Source: Exophiala sp. HKRS030 (taxonomy: Eukaryota; Ascomycota; Eurotiomycetes; Chaetothyriales; Herpotrichiellaceae). From it: a DNA stretch of 64,000 bases. Positions 1 to 11,149 of this stretch are shown piece after piece. Within the stretch, counting starts at the first letter, position 1; every line of letters begins with the position of its first letter. Made by a program: the position numbers and the translations under genes. Location of the stretch: NCBI GenBank assembly GCA_023897205.1, contig JAHWDD010000009.1, forward strand, positions 372,001 through 436,000. Reading direction: 5' to 3'. The notes below the pieces were generated by a model, which did not search any database, was not told the origin of the DNA, and saw nothing but the letters and a program-made list of their open reading frames with translations.

Positions 1-743
1 ATCACATGAGGCAGCTGATGCGTCAAAGCATGGAACTTTGGGTGGTGGCCGAGTATGGACGCTGTTGGGATCAAGTTTCGCGGACGCATCTTTGTAGGCC
101 ATGGCCGGCGACATGTTCTGACTGTCCTTCTATTGAGGTGCTAACAATGGAGATAATTTGCATTGATGAAAGATTACAAGATCAAGCATGCCCAACAGAA
201 GACTTGAGAAGAATATAAAGATCGAGGGTCGTCCAGAGACATTACCGGCGTGATCCAAGACATGGCAGCCCTTCAGGATTCATTGTAGCTGCTGGTTTAG
301 GGACTCAGTCGAACCGCAGTAAGGTAGGTACCCCGGCAAGCTCCAGCGCGATACGCGCACGCGGGCATGCTATGCCGTACTGGGTACCGTCCAGGTGAGC
401 CATAGTCGACCGGGCTCCTGCGGTGCTGGTAGTGTCAAGTCACTCCGGTCTCAAGCGGAGGAGATGTGTGAAGTCAAAGCTGCGGGCTCGATCCCGATCA
501 TGTGGGAGCCTAATCCGCTTCCGGCAGGGTTCGGGTGTAGTGTACATACTAGCACGGTGGACCCCTGGCTGGTCTGCGGGGATATTATCCTTCTCTGTCG
601 CCCAGACATTATTGTCGCCAACAAAGCTGCCTAGAGATAAGGACGAATGCGCGGATCGCGCTTGACGGCCCTGAGCAACCCATCTTCATATTCTCGCTTC
701 GCCGTCAGATCCCACACACTGCAAGTTTTCATATCGAGGCACC
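1..743. other. Upstream intergenic region, no gene seen
   Basis: Only short overlapping open frames without recognisable domains are present. The stretch ends at the start of the Zn2Cys6 regulator at 744 and presumably holds its promoter. No RNA gene or repeat was recognised. Confidence 0.5.
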
Positions 744-2289
744 ATGGGTCGACTAGGGGGCCCAGTCTTGCGCGGCAAGACCGGTTGCCTCTGCTGCCGC
801 CGGAGGAGAAAGAAGTGTGATGAAGGGAAGCCCAGCTGTAACGCCTGCCGACGAAACTTCCTCATCTGCGTCTGGCCTGGGTGTGCCTACACGACGGTCA
901 CAGCCACATCTTCCAGTGCGCCGGACAACAACGGTACAGATCGGGCCCGCTGGTCCTCAGCGACCAAAGACGATACTGGTGGGTGTGGACAGCATGCCGG
1001 TGCCGAAGCCGTCGATATGGCGCTGCTCCAACTTTCGCCGGGGGATGGCATCGACGATCCGATCTTGACGAGCTTGCCACCAGATTCCCGAATCCTCCTG
1101 GAGCACTATTATCATCGCACTGCGGACGTCATGTCCCCTCTCCCAAAGGCCTCGAATCCCTATGTCACCCAGTTGCTCCCGATCAGTTGTTCGAATGACC
1201 TAATTTTGCAGACCCTCCTGGTCCTTAGTGGTGTTCATTACGAGGAGGACGTCTCGAGAGCCTGTCAAGCCGCAACATGGGCACACTACGGGCGGCTGAT
1301 GAAGAGCCTGAAAACCGAATTGACAAGACACGTCACTTGCGCAGAGTCTACGGTGGTGCCTCTACTTATCGCAACAATGATGCTGTCGTTTATCGAGGTG
1401 AGATCCATTATCCCCCGAAACTGTATACGGAGGGCGGTGTTGACTTCGTTGGCAGAATGCTCGACTAGATAGTCAGAACGCGATGAATACTCATCTCAAA
1501 GCATCACGGCAGCTGTTACTGACCGCTTTAGAGCTGCCAGGATCTGTTTTAGATGACGTTACTCGCGGATTTCTGATTGAGACATATGCATACACCATAA
1601 TTCTGTCTGATCTCTCGATAAGTGCAAGGCACAACAATATGCACATGCTGGGACATGCCGTAATTTTGCTCCGCTCCACGAGGGCACTTTCCGAATCAAT
1701 CACGTACGGATTTCCCATCGACCTCTTTCAGCTTATCCCGGAAGTGTCGGTGCTGGTCAAGAGCTGTGAACGTGAACTTGAACTCTCCGGCGCAATATCC
1801 AAAGACACCACATCTGCGATCTCCAAGCTTCGCGGAACTATTCGATCTTGGAAGTCACACTCGACGTCTTCAAACACAATCATAACCGCGAAGATCTACC
1901 AGCAAGCACTTCTGCTATATCTCGACTGCGCGGACAGCACAGACGCGCAAATCTATGACACGATGTCGGATCTGGAATATGCGGCTTCAATTCAGAAAGC
2001 CTTTGAAATCCTGGGGCTCCTACTCGAATGTCTTCCCACGTCTGCACCAATATCGACTATCCTTTGCTGGCCTCTGGCCATCTTCGGGTCTGCAGCCATA
2101 TCGCCGGCTCATCAGGCCATCATCCGGGAACGATTCATCCACTTACATAAAACGTCCGGATTGCGCCACGTCAAGGAAACACTCCGCATGCTGGAATTGT
2201 TATGGAGTTGTAATGAAGGCACTCGCCAAAGTCCTCGGCACTTGTCACGGAAGATGGAAGAGAACAACAGGTGCATCTGCTTTTTCTAG
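744..2289 (+). CDS. Zn(II)2Cys6 transcription factor, two exons
   Basis: Fungal binuclear zinc-cluster activator or repressor, expected in the nucleus and binding CGG-type half-sites. Exons are 744-1397 and 1456-2289, joined by a 58-nt phase-0 GTGAGA...CAG intron, giving about 495 residues. The zinc cluster lies at about residues 14-41 with spacing Cys-x2-Cys-x6-Cys-x6-Cys-x2-Cys-x6-Cys and a basic RRRRKK stretch. The rest has the helical look of the fungal regulatory domain (Fungal_trans_2 type). The splice restores a typical fungal-regulator stretch after IE (NARLDSQNA). It is the first of four + strand genes (regulator, MFS transporter, M20 amidohydrolase, aldehyde dehydrogenase) and is a plausible local regulator. 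The C-terminus after residue 470 is low complexity, so a further small 3' intron cannot be excluded. Confidence 0.85.
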
Positions 2290-2733
2290 GCCATTTTGAT
2301 GTACTATCAGACAGAAGGTTGGGAGTGTCGACTGTGTCCGAAATTGGAATCGCGCTAGTGGACGGTTCGCCCAGATTTACTCCGTAGCTGGGGTGGGACA
2401 GAGCATTCTCGGCCATCGCTGGAGAGAGGCTATTCCCAGCGCCATGCCACCAAGCATACGAAACACTCCCATCTCAACCAATCCTATTGCGTAGCGCGCT
2501 GAGCGTTCTGTCGCTTACTAAGTTTGCCCAGATTTTTGTCGGATTGAAACTTTAGATATCTGTTCTTCGACGTGGATCGATCTCGTGGGGTTTCGGGGAT
2601 TTGGCGACAAACTTGGTGGATCCCAAGGTCTTCTCCACAATATCTAAGAGCGCTTTTCCTCCAATGTAGGATATATACTGCCTCATTACGACTTCATTCT
2701 CAAGGATCACAGGTTACATTTGAGATCTTCACT
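2290..2733. other. Intergenic region between regulator and MFS transporter
   Basis: Likely promoter of the downstream transporter. It includes one copy of TACTCCGTA at 2378-2386, a nonamer recurring elsewhere in the window. No gene is supported. Confidence 0.5.
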
Positions 2734-4720
2734 ATGAGGGATAACGAGGATGTTCGTACAACAGGGCCAATACCACGGCGTATTGTTGCCCCCGGCACTG
2801 TCACACTTGAAGATGGCAAGTCCCCTGCTTTTCAATGTGTCGTTATCCTGATGGGCCCTTCAACTGACTTTTGCGCCCTGTGAAGCGCTCGCACAAGTTA
2901 AACACGCTACCAATGGGACATTAGTCCTTTATCCTCAACCAACCGATGACCCAGACGACCCTTTGGTTAGTCTGTTCCATTCAGGCTCCCTCTACAGATT
3001 GATCTAATGATTTCGTTGCAGAACTGGTCCTGCATGCGAAAAAGTGTCAATTTCGGCATCGTCACCTACTACTCGCTCATCGTGTTTGCTATGTGAGAAT
3101 TCAAACATCCTACACACTTTTTGACGCTCTGCTGACGATGCCTACAGACTAGCAATCAATCCCGTGGTCTGGCAAGACTACAACGCGTTATATGGAATTT
3201 CCTACGCTCAGCTCAATTACACATTTGCAGCCCAGTGTATTGGAATGGCCTTTGGCTGCATTTTCTTCATCCCATTCGCCCTAAAGTACGGACGAAAACC
3301 AGTGTACATTGCTAGCACATTTGTGGTGTTTCTTACAGCGGTGTGGCAAGCGTGTTTGCGTGATTTGCCGAACATGATTGCGGCAAACCTGGTCTCCGGG
3401 TTATTTGGCGCAGTCGGGGACACATTGGTGCAGATGACGGTACGCAATGCTTGTGGATTTGTTTTTTTCTCATCGGACAAACGAGGCTGACACATATCTA
3501 GGTCGCAGATGTATTTTTTCTGCACCAGCGCGGTACGATGAATGCCATCTATGTGCTCTTCATCAATATCGGGGTACGTGTCGTCCGCACAGAGTGACAC
3601 CCTATCCCATTCGCGTTAACAGTTTGAAGTCTCTTTTAGCTCCCGTTGCTGCTGGCTATAGTGCGCACTCGCAAGGCTGGCCCTGGATCTTCTGGTGGTG
3701 TTCCATACTCCTTGCGATCAATCTCCTGTTGTTCATATTCTGTTACGAAGAGACCAAGTACATGATTGTACTTGGTGCTGAGCCACAAGGTTCCTTTGAA
3801 ACCAAAAAAACCACCGACGATACTATTTCCATGCAGAAGAACATGGAGCAGCCTACAGAGGTGGTAAATGCAAAGACTGCAACCATTTCTGACACGCAAA
3901 CATCGACTGATCGTCCACATTTGTCGCCGAAGTCTTACTGGCAACGTATCATTCACGTCTCACAAAGCCCTGGAAGCTTCAAGACTTTTCTCCGCCATAC
4001 CTATCAACCTTTTTTCATTCTTGCGACATTCCCGGCAGCGACATACACGGCCCTCCAATACGGTACCTTGCTATCCTGGTATTCAGTCATTGCAGTCACG
4101 CAAACAGAATACTTTGCAGCTCCACCATACAACTTTAGCACCGTGGGGATTGGCCTCTTGAGCCTGCCGCCTTTTATTGGATGTCTTTTTGGTGCAGTCT
4201 ACTCCGGACCCTTCAGCGATTGGTCAATTCAGTGGTTCTCGAAGCGCAACAATAACATATATGAACCAGAAATGCGTCTCTACATCGCCATTCTGCCGGT
4301 CCTAGCGGGCCCTGCGGGCCTGTTTCTGTACGGTTATAGCTTGTCAAATGTGGGTTCTACCTCAGCGATTGCTTGACAGCAGACAGTGACTGACGTTCGA
4401 TAGGGTGCGCCCTGGATAATCCCGTGCATCGGCTACGGGGTGTATGGATTTTCACAAGCCTCGATGTTTGGCTTGAGCTTGACATACCTAGTCGACTGCT
4501 ACGAAGGAGTAAGTGCCTCTGACGGACTTCTTGATATGTGCGTCGGCTGACCAAACGGTGATGGTACTAGATTATCGGAGACGCTCTGGTTGGTGTCGCT
4601 TTTATCCGCAATGGTTTCGCTGCAGGAATGACCTTCGCTACGGCCCCTTTGGTTACCAATCTCGGTTTGTGGAATGCTTTCACGTCTGTGGGATGCTTGT
4701 GCCTGGGATGTGGATGCTGA
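2734..4720 (+). CDS. MFS transporter (DHA1-like), eight exons, frameshifted C-terminus
   Basis: Plasma-membrane major facilitator. Exons: 2734-2815, 2886-2965, 3022-3092, 3148-3439, 3502-3573, 3630-4349, 4404-4508 and 4571-4720, about 523 residues. Visible motifs are the pre-TM1 DDPLNWS, the loop KYGRKP between TM2 and TM3, and hydrophobic helices throughout with a charged central loop. Intron 1 (2816-2885) is best read as a GC-AG intron (donor GCAAGT). In exon 8 the frame ends at a TGA at 4718-4720, inside what should be the last helix. The conserved last helix and WGKK tail continue in the next frame to 4821, so one base appears to be missing near 4686-4695. This could be real truncation, a pseudogene in decay, or a sequencing error. 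It sits between a Zn2Cys6 gene and an M20 amidohydrolase. The substrate is unknown. Confidence 0.8.
2816..2885 (+). other. Probable GC-AG intron in MFS transporter
   Basis: The exon 1 end GATG is followed by GCAAGT, the strong donor context typical of GC-AG introns, and the acceptor is GAAG before CGCTCGC. Splicing makes an Ala codon across the junction and keeps the frame. No GT donor nearby gives the same continuity. Confidence 0.6.
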
Positions 4721-5201
4721 CAGTCCCCATGATCATCTGGGGCAAGAAGCTGAGAGCACATTCTGCCAGGAGTTATGCGATATATGCCGATCAACAGAGT
4801 GACCCTCGAGGTCGGATATAGTGCCTGTGTTGAATTGTAGCCTCTGGTGATATGTTGGTTGCAAAAATGGACCTTCTAGTCCTTTAGATATTTCCACACA
4901 GAGTTCGACAGACTACCAGGCAGTGTGCACGCTGGAGCCTCGAAGATTCCAACCAAGGCATTTCTATTGTTAGATATAGCTGGAAGCAATTTGTCAAAGC
5001 GGACGAGTAAGCGTGTGGCCAGAATCTTGATTTGGTAGAGCGCCGTTTCTAGATACAAATTTGCGTGCTCCAGGGGATGGTGATCAGAATACGCCGATGA
5101 GTAGCGCGCAAAGCCCTGCTATTGGCTGGTTTGAATCTGAGATACATTTATTTAGGATTATAAGAACCCAAGGTGACCTCTTTGCTTGACGAGGACGGAA
5201 C
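4721..5201. other. Frameshifted MFS tail (to 4821) and intergenic DNA
   Basis: Up to 4821 the sequence reads as the out-of-frame end of the MFS transporter. The remainder precedes the M20 amidohydrolase and shows no gene. Confidence 0.5.
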
Positions 5202-6757
5202 ATGGCCGAGCTCCGCACATCGAACCTACCCACTATGGGTTCAAATTTGGGAGCAGTCAAAGCTGAGATTGACAGGGCTATCGACTCGCTTCTAGGAAAG
5301 CTTCAGCAGGTCAACTCCACGGTGAGGTTGATACTCCGTTGTTTACACAATGCGCACAACACTCAGAGGGTAGCATGTGCTAACATCGGCCTTGGGGCGT
5401 GCAGATTCATGGCAATCCAGAGCCTGCTTTCAAAGAGCGACTTGCATGTGAGACCATATCCTCATTCCTAACATCACTGAAGCCTGGAATCAAGAATCTG
5501 AGCGTGGCAACGAGCGTCTACGGTCTTGCGACTTGCTTTGAAGCTCGTTATCAAAGTTCCGTTCCGACGAGTCGGTGCGTCAACTTCAATGCAGAATACG
5601 ACGCTCTTCCCGGCATAGGTCATGCTTGTGGGCACAATTTGATTGCGCTCGCAAGCCTGATTGCCTTCGTGGCTCTCACATCAGTTCTCGAGAAGTTTGG
5701 CGTGGCTGGATGTGCTCAGCTACTGGGTACCCCGGCGGAAGAGGACGGAGGCGGAAAGATCAAGCTCTTGGAAGCGGGAGCATACAAAACATGTGCCGTT
5801 TCCTTGATGGCGTAAGTAATTTTACTCGGGAAGGCCTTCAAAAAAAATAACCTCTTTGAGTCATCCCACTGCACCTTCAGATCATCCCAAGGGTTACAAC
5901 GGAACCGCGGGACAGACATCAACAGCTCTCCTGGACATCACTTGCACTTTCAGGGGTAAGAATTCTCACGCGGGCCTCAATCCATGGGACGGAGTCAACG
6001 CCCTAGACGCAGTCGTTTGTGCCTACAATAATGTCTCTGTTCTTCGGCAGCAGCTTCATCCTACCGACAGGATTCATGGTGTGATTCTCGAAGCGCCGAA
6101 AATCGCCAACGTTATACCCGGTGAAACCAGGACCGGATATACCGTGCGAAGTTCAACCAGGCAGCGAGCGTCCAGACTTGGTGAAAGGGTCGAGGCATGT
6201 TTGGCCGCAGCAGGTCTTGCGACAGGGTGCCAAACGGATATACAGAGGTGGGAGGGCTCTCGTACTGCATAATATGCTGATCTGGATAACTGACGGGGAC
6301 ACATGTCGGATTTTTCAGGGAGCCATTGTACGCGGATTTACGTTTGAACGCAACCCTCTGCTCCAGATTTGCTGCCAACATGAGTCTCTGGGGCGACAAT
6401 GTCTGCGAGTTCCAGGAAGGCTTCACAGGAGGATCGACTGATCAAGGTGAGTTTTCTACTTCCCAAGACTACATACAGTTTGCATCTTGCGGAGGGCCTG
6501 ATTTCACTCCGACAGGTAACGTCTCCTACGCAGTTCCAACACTCCATGCGTATTTCGGAATTCCCGCTGCCTTCGGTGTTCAAGTACACTCTTTGGAATT
6601 CGCAAATGCCGCCGGGACTGCCGAAGCATTTGCCGCTGCGGTGAGGGTGGGCAAAGCATTGTCACTTGTGGGCTGGGAAATACTGACGGATGACGACCTC
6701 TTCCGCCAGTGTGTGGCCGATTTTGAGCTTGACAAAACCGTTCGTGGTTGTGCCTAG
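5202..6757 (+). CDS. M20 family amidohydrolase / aminoacylase-like peptidase
   Basis: Metal-dependent hydrolase of the peptidase M20 (ACY1/M20D, PM20D2-like) family. Relatives cleave N-acyl amino acids or related amides and dipeptides. Exons: 5202-5321, 5405-5811, 5861-6247, 6319-6446 and 6516-6757, about 427 residues, the usual length. Visible are the N-terminal IHGNPEPAFKE motif, the metal site EYDALPGIGHACGHN, the acidic TPAEEDGGG turn with the general-base Glu, the AHP histidine (formed across intron 2), and the dimerization-domain start FRGKNSHAGLNPWDG. Every intron junction restores a family motif, so the model is firm. No signal peptide is seen, so a cytosolic enzyme is likely. It lies head-to-tail with an MFS transporter and an aldehyde dehydrogenase, which suggests uptake and breakdown of an amide or acyl-amino acid. 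The exact substrate cannot be read from sequence. Confidence 0.9.
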
Positions 6758-7284
6758 ACTTTGATAGTAAATAGATATTATGAGACGGACGTCACATTCG
6801 AGAGGCCTGTGTTCCCAAACTAGTCCCTGGATAGGTGTCCAGGCCGTGAAAGGAGATGGCTTCTTGGGAAAACCGAGCACCCAGCGTGTCAACAGTTCAC
6901 ACCTAAAGCGACTAAATCGCGTTATATCGTCCGATTGGTCAAAACGAGGCTCCAGTAGTCCCACTGTTCACAGACGTTACACTTGGCTCAGAGGGGTCTC
7001 GTAGGGCATCCTTGAGACAAGGAACAGCAGATATGCGTCCCGCATACGAGAGAAAGAGCGCTCGAAAGTGGCTGGCTCTTGTATCCAGTCTAGGCCGACA
7101 AACAATAGATGCTCTGTGTATGTGGAAAACCAAGTAAATTCGTTAGCTATCTTCCTCCCTCCCCTTGGTCATTATTTTACTGTATGTACTTATCATTGGC
7201 ATCGACCACCAATTCTTTTTCTGGAAAAGAGTCCGATAGTCGATATCTTCTGCAGCGAAAAGCCACCCATACGACTATTGCCTC
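6758..7284. other. Intergenic region upstream of aldehyde dehydrogenase
   Basis: About 530 bp with no supported gene. It presumably holds the aldehyde dehydrogenase promoter. Confidence 0.5.
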
Positions 7285-8852
7285 ATGGCATCGTCACCAA
7301 GCAACGACATGGCCGGTCGCAAGTCGACCAGGTCTGTCAGGCTCGACTTTTCTGCATTCTTCAATATTGTCAACGGGGGAGTGCGTGGCTCGGAAAAGAC
7401 AAACCATTCCGTCGACCCTGCGACGGGAGAAGCACTACCTCAGCTTCCCATTGCCACGAAAGAGGATGTCGATGAGGCCGTCAATGCCGCCAAAGCAGCA
7501 TTCTCCTCCTGGTCGAGGACACCAGTGACGGAGAGAAAAGCGGCCTTGGCGGCATTTGCCGACTCCTTCGAGTCGTACACCCAGGACTTTGCGATACTGA
7601 TGACCAAGGAGTCCGGCAAACCGCTGCGCTTTGCGGTAGAGGAGGCCGAGTGCGGTCCTTATTGGGTTCGGGGCATGAACAAGCTTGAACTCTTGGACGA
7701 AATTATATCAGACACCCCAGAACGAAGAGTCACCGTCAGGTACACGCCGCTGGGGGTGGTGGCGGCGATAATTCCCTGGAACTACCCGATTCAGCTTTCC
7801 TTCGTCAAGCTCGCGGCTGCTCTGTCGACGGGATGCACCATCATCCTCAAACCCTCCCCTTTTGCGCCGTACTGCACGCTCAAGATTGCCGAACTGGCGC
7901 AGCAATTCTTCCCGCCAGGCGTCGTCCAGGGACTCCACGGTGATGAGGACCTCGGGCCGGTGCTCACGGCCCACCCGAAAATCAACAAGATCACCTTCAC
8001 GGGCTCAATCATGACGGGGCGGAAGATCTTGGAGAGTGCCAGCCGCACGCTGAAAAGGGTGACGCTGGAACTGGGAGGCAACGACGCGGCCGTGATTTGC
8101 CCCGATGTTGACATTCCCGAAGTTGCCCAGAGGATTGCCGATTTCGCATTCGCGAACAGTGGGCAAGTCTGCGTCGCGGTTAAACGAGTGTACATACACG
8201 AGTCGATCTACTCGGAATTCCGTGCCGCCCTCGTCCAAGCCACCAAGAAGTTGCGTGTTGGCAATGGCTTTGAACAAGGAGTAGACCTGGGGCCGATTCA
8301 GAACGAATTGCAGTACCGCCGAGTGTGTGGATTCTTTGAAGAAATGCAGAAACAAGGCCAAAGGATTGCTGTTGGAGGAGGAGGACATTCGAAATCATCA
8401 TCATCGGGCCTTTTCTGTGAGCCCACCATCATCGACAATCCGGGCAACGATGCCCGAATTGTTCTTGAAGAGCCGTTTGGTAAAGTGCCCGCCCCTGATT
8501 TATCCTGTGCGTCTTGTCATTACCAAAATCTAACGATTCCATCGTTTGTTCTTACGCAGGTCCCATCCTGCCCATCATGCCCTGGTCCTCTGAAGAAGAA
8601 GTTATCCGTCTTGCCAACAGCACCGAAATGGGACTGGGTGCGTCGGTTTGGACAAACGACCTCGACCAGGGCGACCGCATCGGACGGCAACTCGAGGCTG
8701 GTAGCGTATGGGTAAATACACACATGGACGCAGCTCCCGAGATTCCTTTCGGTGGTGTCAAGCAATCGGGCTCTGGCGTGGAAGGTGGAGTTGAGGGCCT
8801 CAAAGCTTTCTGCAACATCCAGACATTGTCAGTCCCAAAAGAAGTCATCTAA
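7285..8852 (+). CDS. NAD(P)-dependent aldehyde dehydrogenase, two exons
   Basis: Oxidizes an aldehyde to the carboxylic acid. Exons are 7285-8479 and 8560-8852 with an 80-nt intron; the predicted protein is about 495 residues, normal for the ALDH superfamily. Visible are the cofactor-loop IIPWNYP, the Rossmann FTGS motif, the catalytic-base glutamate in VTLELGGND (about residue 261), the nucleophile cysteine in GQVCVA (about residue 296), EEPFGP across the splice junction, and the C-terminal PFGGVKQSG motif. It most resembles the succinate-semialdehyde / betaine-aldehyde / medium-chain branch; the substrate is not determined. The Met at 7285 gives a short N-terminal extension, and Met codon 9 is an alternative start. 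Position after the M20 hydrolase suggests a step disposing of an aldehyde from the same pathway. Confidence 0.93.
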
Positions 8853-9179
8853 GCAGCAAAAAGTATGGGGACTTCCTCCCTCATACAAAAGGAACCAGAA
8901 GCCAATCTGACAAAATAGTTTTGATATGTGGGCAAAAGACAACGTGAATCTGCGTGTGCTCGTTTTGCAAGTATCTGCGAATTTCCAATGTATATATCCG
9001 TACAAGTTCTTTTTGCCTGTCTCATTGGGATCTGCTGATGTAGATGAAGCTTGAATTACCGGTTCACATGGTCTATGATTTGCATTTACCTGAAAAAAAG
9101 ATGAGGCTTTTCGACCCTCTCATCAAACCCGATGGTTATGTATCGCTACCAGCAAGTATTATACTCGGCCAAAACCTTC

Positions 9180-9957
9180 TCAACACCATGCATACTTTTG
9201 TTTTGAAATCCAAACCGGCTGGTCTTCTTGATGCTTTCCAGCCCATCTTAGGCTACATATAGACTCCCTGTGCCGCTCAACAAGGTCACAATGACCCTGC
9301 CCAAGCCGTGTTGCCGCTCGCACAACCAAACTCGGTGGGTCCCAGATCTCGACGCCACCCAACATCCCCCACGAATAAGATTCGAATTGGGCTCTGAGGA
9401 GCAGAGCTGACATTGCTCTCTCTGCTTCTTCCTTTTTTTCTCCACCTCCTCCAAGATCATCTTCTTGAGCTGCTGCAGGAGGAATGACCGTGTGCAGAAC
9501 GTGAAGCTGCCAATCGTCCTGGTCCTTGGCAAACACGCGGCTCCAAATCAAAGCGAGCCCGGTGGCTTCGTGTATGGCACCTTTGACCACTGGGATTTGT
9601 TTTCCCAATGACCGGCATACAAACTCTTCCCGAGCATGGTGCCAACGAAAATGCTCGACGCTCGGAAGGACCGCGAAATAGGTCGTTCCCGGGTCGGCGG
9701 CGGACTTGCTTAGGAGCTCGTGCCGGAGGTGACTGACGGCAGGGATTCCGGGTAAGTCTACGGCGGTCAAATCGTGGACTGATGGTAAATCGAGCTTAGC
9801 CGACTCCCGGTAGTAAGAGTCCCGATCTTTTAATGATGACAGGTGGACATGATTGCTCGGATGGGCCTCCCAGCCGAATCGCGCATAGTAAGAAGGACCG
9901 ATGTCAGAGAACAACAGCGACGCCGCATTTTTCTTTAATGCACCACGCGGGATTTGT

Positions 9958-9993
<36 letters not shown>

Positions 9994-10505
9994 CATATCT
10001 CCAACCTTGGACCGAGATCTGCCATCATCCTGCCCGCATAGCCTTTCCCACGGTGTTCGGCTGGCGTGTATACGGTTCCGATACCGTGAGCGCGGACCTG
10101 CTTCAAACGTCCTTCTTGAGCGACGTATGCATGAAACAGGATCGATTCACACGAAGCAAATATGGGTCGTGACGATGGACCATCGGCGTCGCCTTCTTTG
10201 GGAAGGTTCTCCTCCAATGTTGTCGTGAGGATCCAACAGGTGATGCCGCCTTCGCGGGTCAGGTCTGTATTGTGCAAGACGGCTTCCCGGGCGCAATATT
10301 GTTCGGCGGTCAAACACCCCCTCCACTCTTCGGCGTTGAGATGCGCGGTTCGCACATGTTCGATGGGTGTGGCGACCTCCAAAGAGAGAGACGGTGACTG
10401 AGCATTCGTGTGTCGCAGGGAGGAGGACGTTTCCGCCACTGCTGGAGGCGTCGACGACACTTGGGTCGGCATAGCGTTCCTTACCAGCCGTCGTCTGAAA
10501 TGCAA
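9180..10505 (-). CDS. LYC1-type lysine N6-acetyltransferase (GNAT) with polyQ insert
   Basis: GNAT-fold acetyltransferase of the LYC1 family. The Yarrowia founding member acetylates lysine at the first step of lysine catabolism. Single exon, 441 residues; Met at 10471 (sequence MPTQ) is an alternative start. The acetyl-CoA binding region carries the GIGTVYTPAEHRGKGYAGRM motif; the LYC1-specific C-terminal domain follows with FRWHHAREEF. A run of about fourteen glutamines (CAG/CAA codons, 9955-9992) sits between the GNAT motif and SLLFSDIGPSYYARFGW, inside the predicted fold; family members usually have only a short loop there, so it looks like a lineage-specific expansion. It points opposite to the aldehyde dehydrogenase and is convergent with it. 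Cytosolic location is likely. Confidence 0.85.
9955..9992. repeat. CAG/CTG trinucleotide repeat in LYC1-type gene
   Basis: About twelve near-perfect CTG triplets on the + strand, read as CAG (Gln) on the coding - strand. The tract is a candidate length-variable site. Confidence 0.9.
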
Positions 10506-11149
10506 TGACTGGGGAAAGACAGGAGTGGTAGTAGTGGCACGAACGCTGTCTCAGAGACGAGCGATCGCGGCTATTCGTTCTCGAATTGTGCCGAGAGAAT
10601 CGGATTCTTTCTGAACGACAGTGCTGTACTGTCGTTGGAGATTGCAAGCAGAAAAGTTCATTACCTTATAGGATGCCCAAACTTTAAATTACAAGTTGGG
10701 CTAGCTATATGATATATGAAGGAAGAGTGGCCATGGAGAGAAGAGCAGAGGACGCGCATGGCTTCAGGGCGCAAGTCACGGAGTCCTAGCACCGCAATCA
10801 GCCATGGAGAGGGCCCCTTAAGCCGGGCCCCAAAAGGGAATACAACGAGGTGTAAAGTACGAGGCAGGCGTAACGCGAGCGCGCAATCTCCTTTGATTGG
10901 CCCGTCGAGAACCTCACAGTAACCCTTACCAAGAGTTTAGTGTTAGGATATAGATCTTTTATCGAGTATTTCGTATCATCTCACTTATCGGAATGCATTT
11001 GTCAAGTTATACTCGTAGGATCACATAGATCGGAGTTGTTTGGACGCTATACTCTTTTATCGCTGCTACGACCTATAAGGTCAGTGGGTATCTGCACCAG
11101 CACGACCGGGCACTGACCGGGGTGAAGGACACGACTTGACTGTCACCCT
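10506..11149. other. Intergenic region
   Basis: Promoter side of the LYC1-type gene and 3' side of the threonine-aldolase-like gene. A GGATATAGA match lies at 10946-10954 but lacks the 5' GC of the promoter motif seen near 29.45 kb. The + frame at 10716-10922 has no family features and is not called. Confidence 0.5.

Noticed and set aside
4813..4821. CGGATATAG match to the promoter motif
   Set aside because: It lacks the full 11-mer and lies in the frameshifted coding tail of the MFS gene.
9954..10172. Hydrophobic Leu-rich + frame (possible membrane peptide)
   Set aside because: The leucine run is the complement of the CAG repeat coding glutamine in the LYC1-type gene.
10946..10954. GGATATAGA match upstream of the LYC1-type gene
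   Set aside because: Missing the 5' GC; a single nine-base match is not informative.
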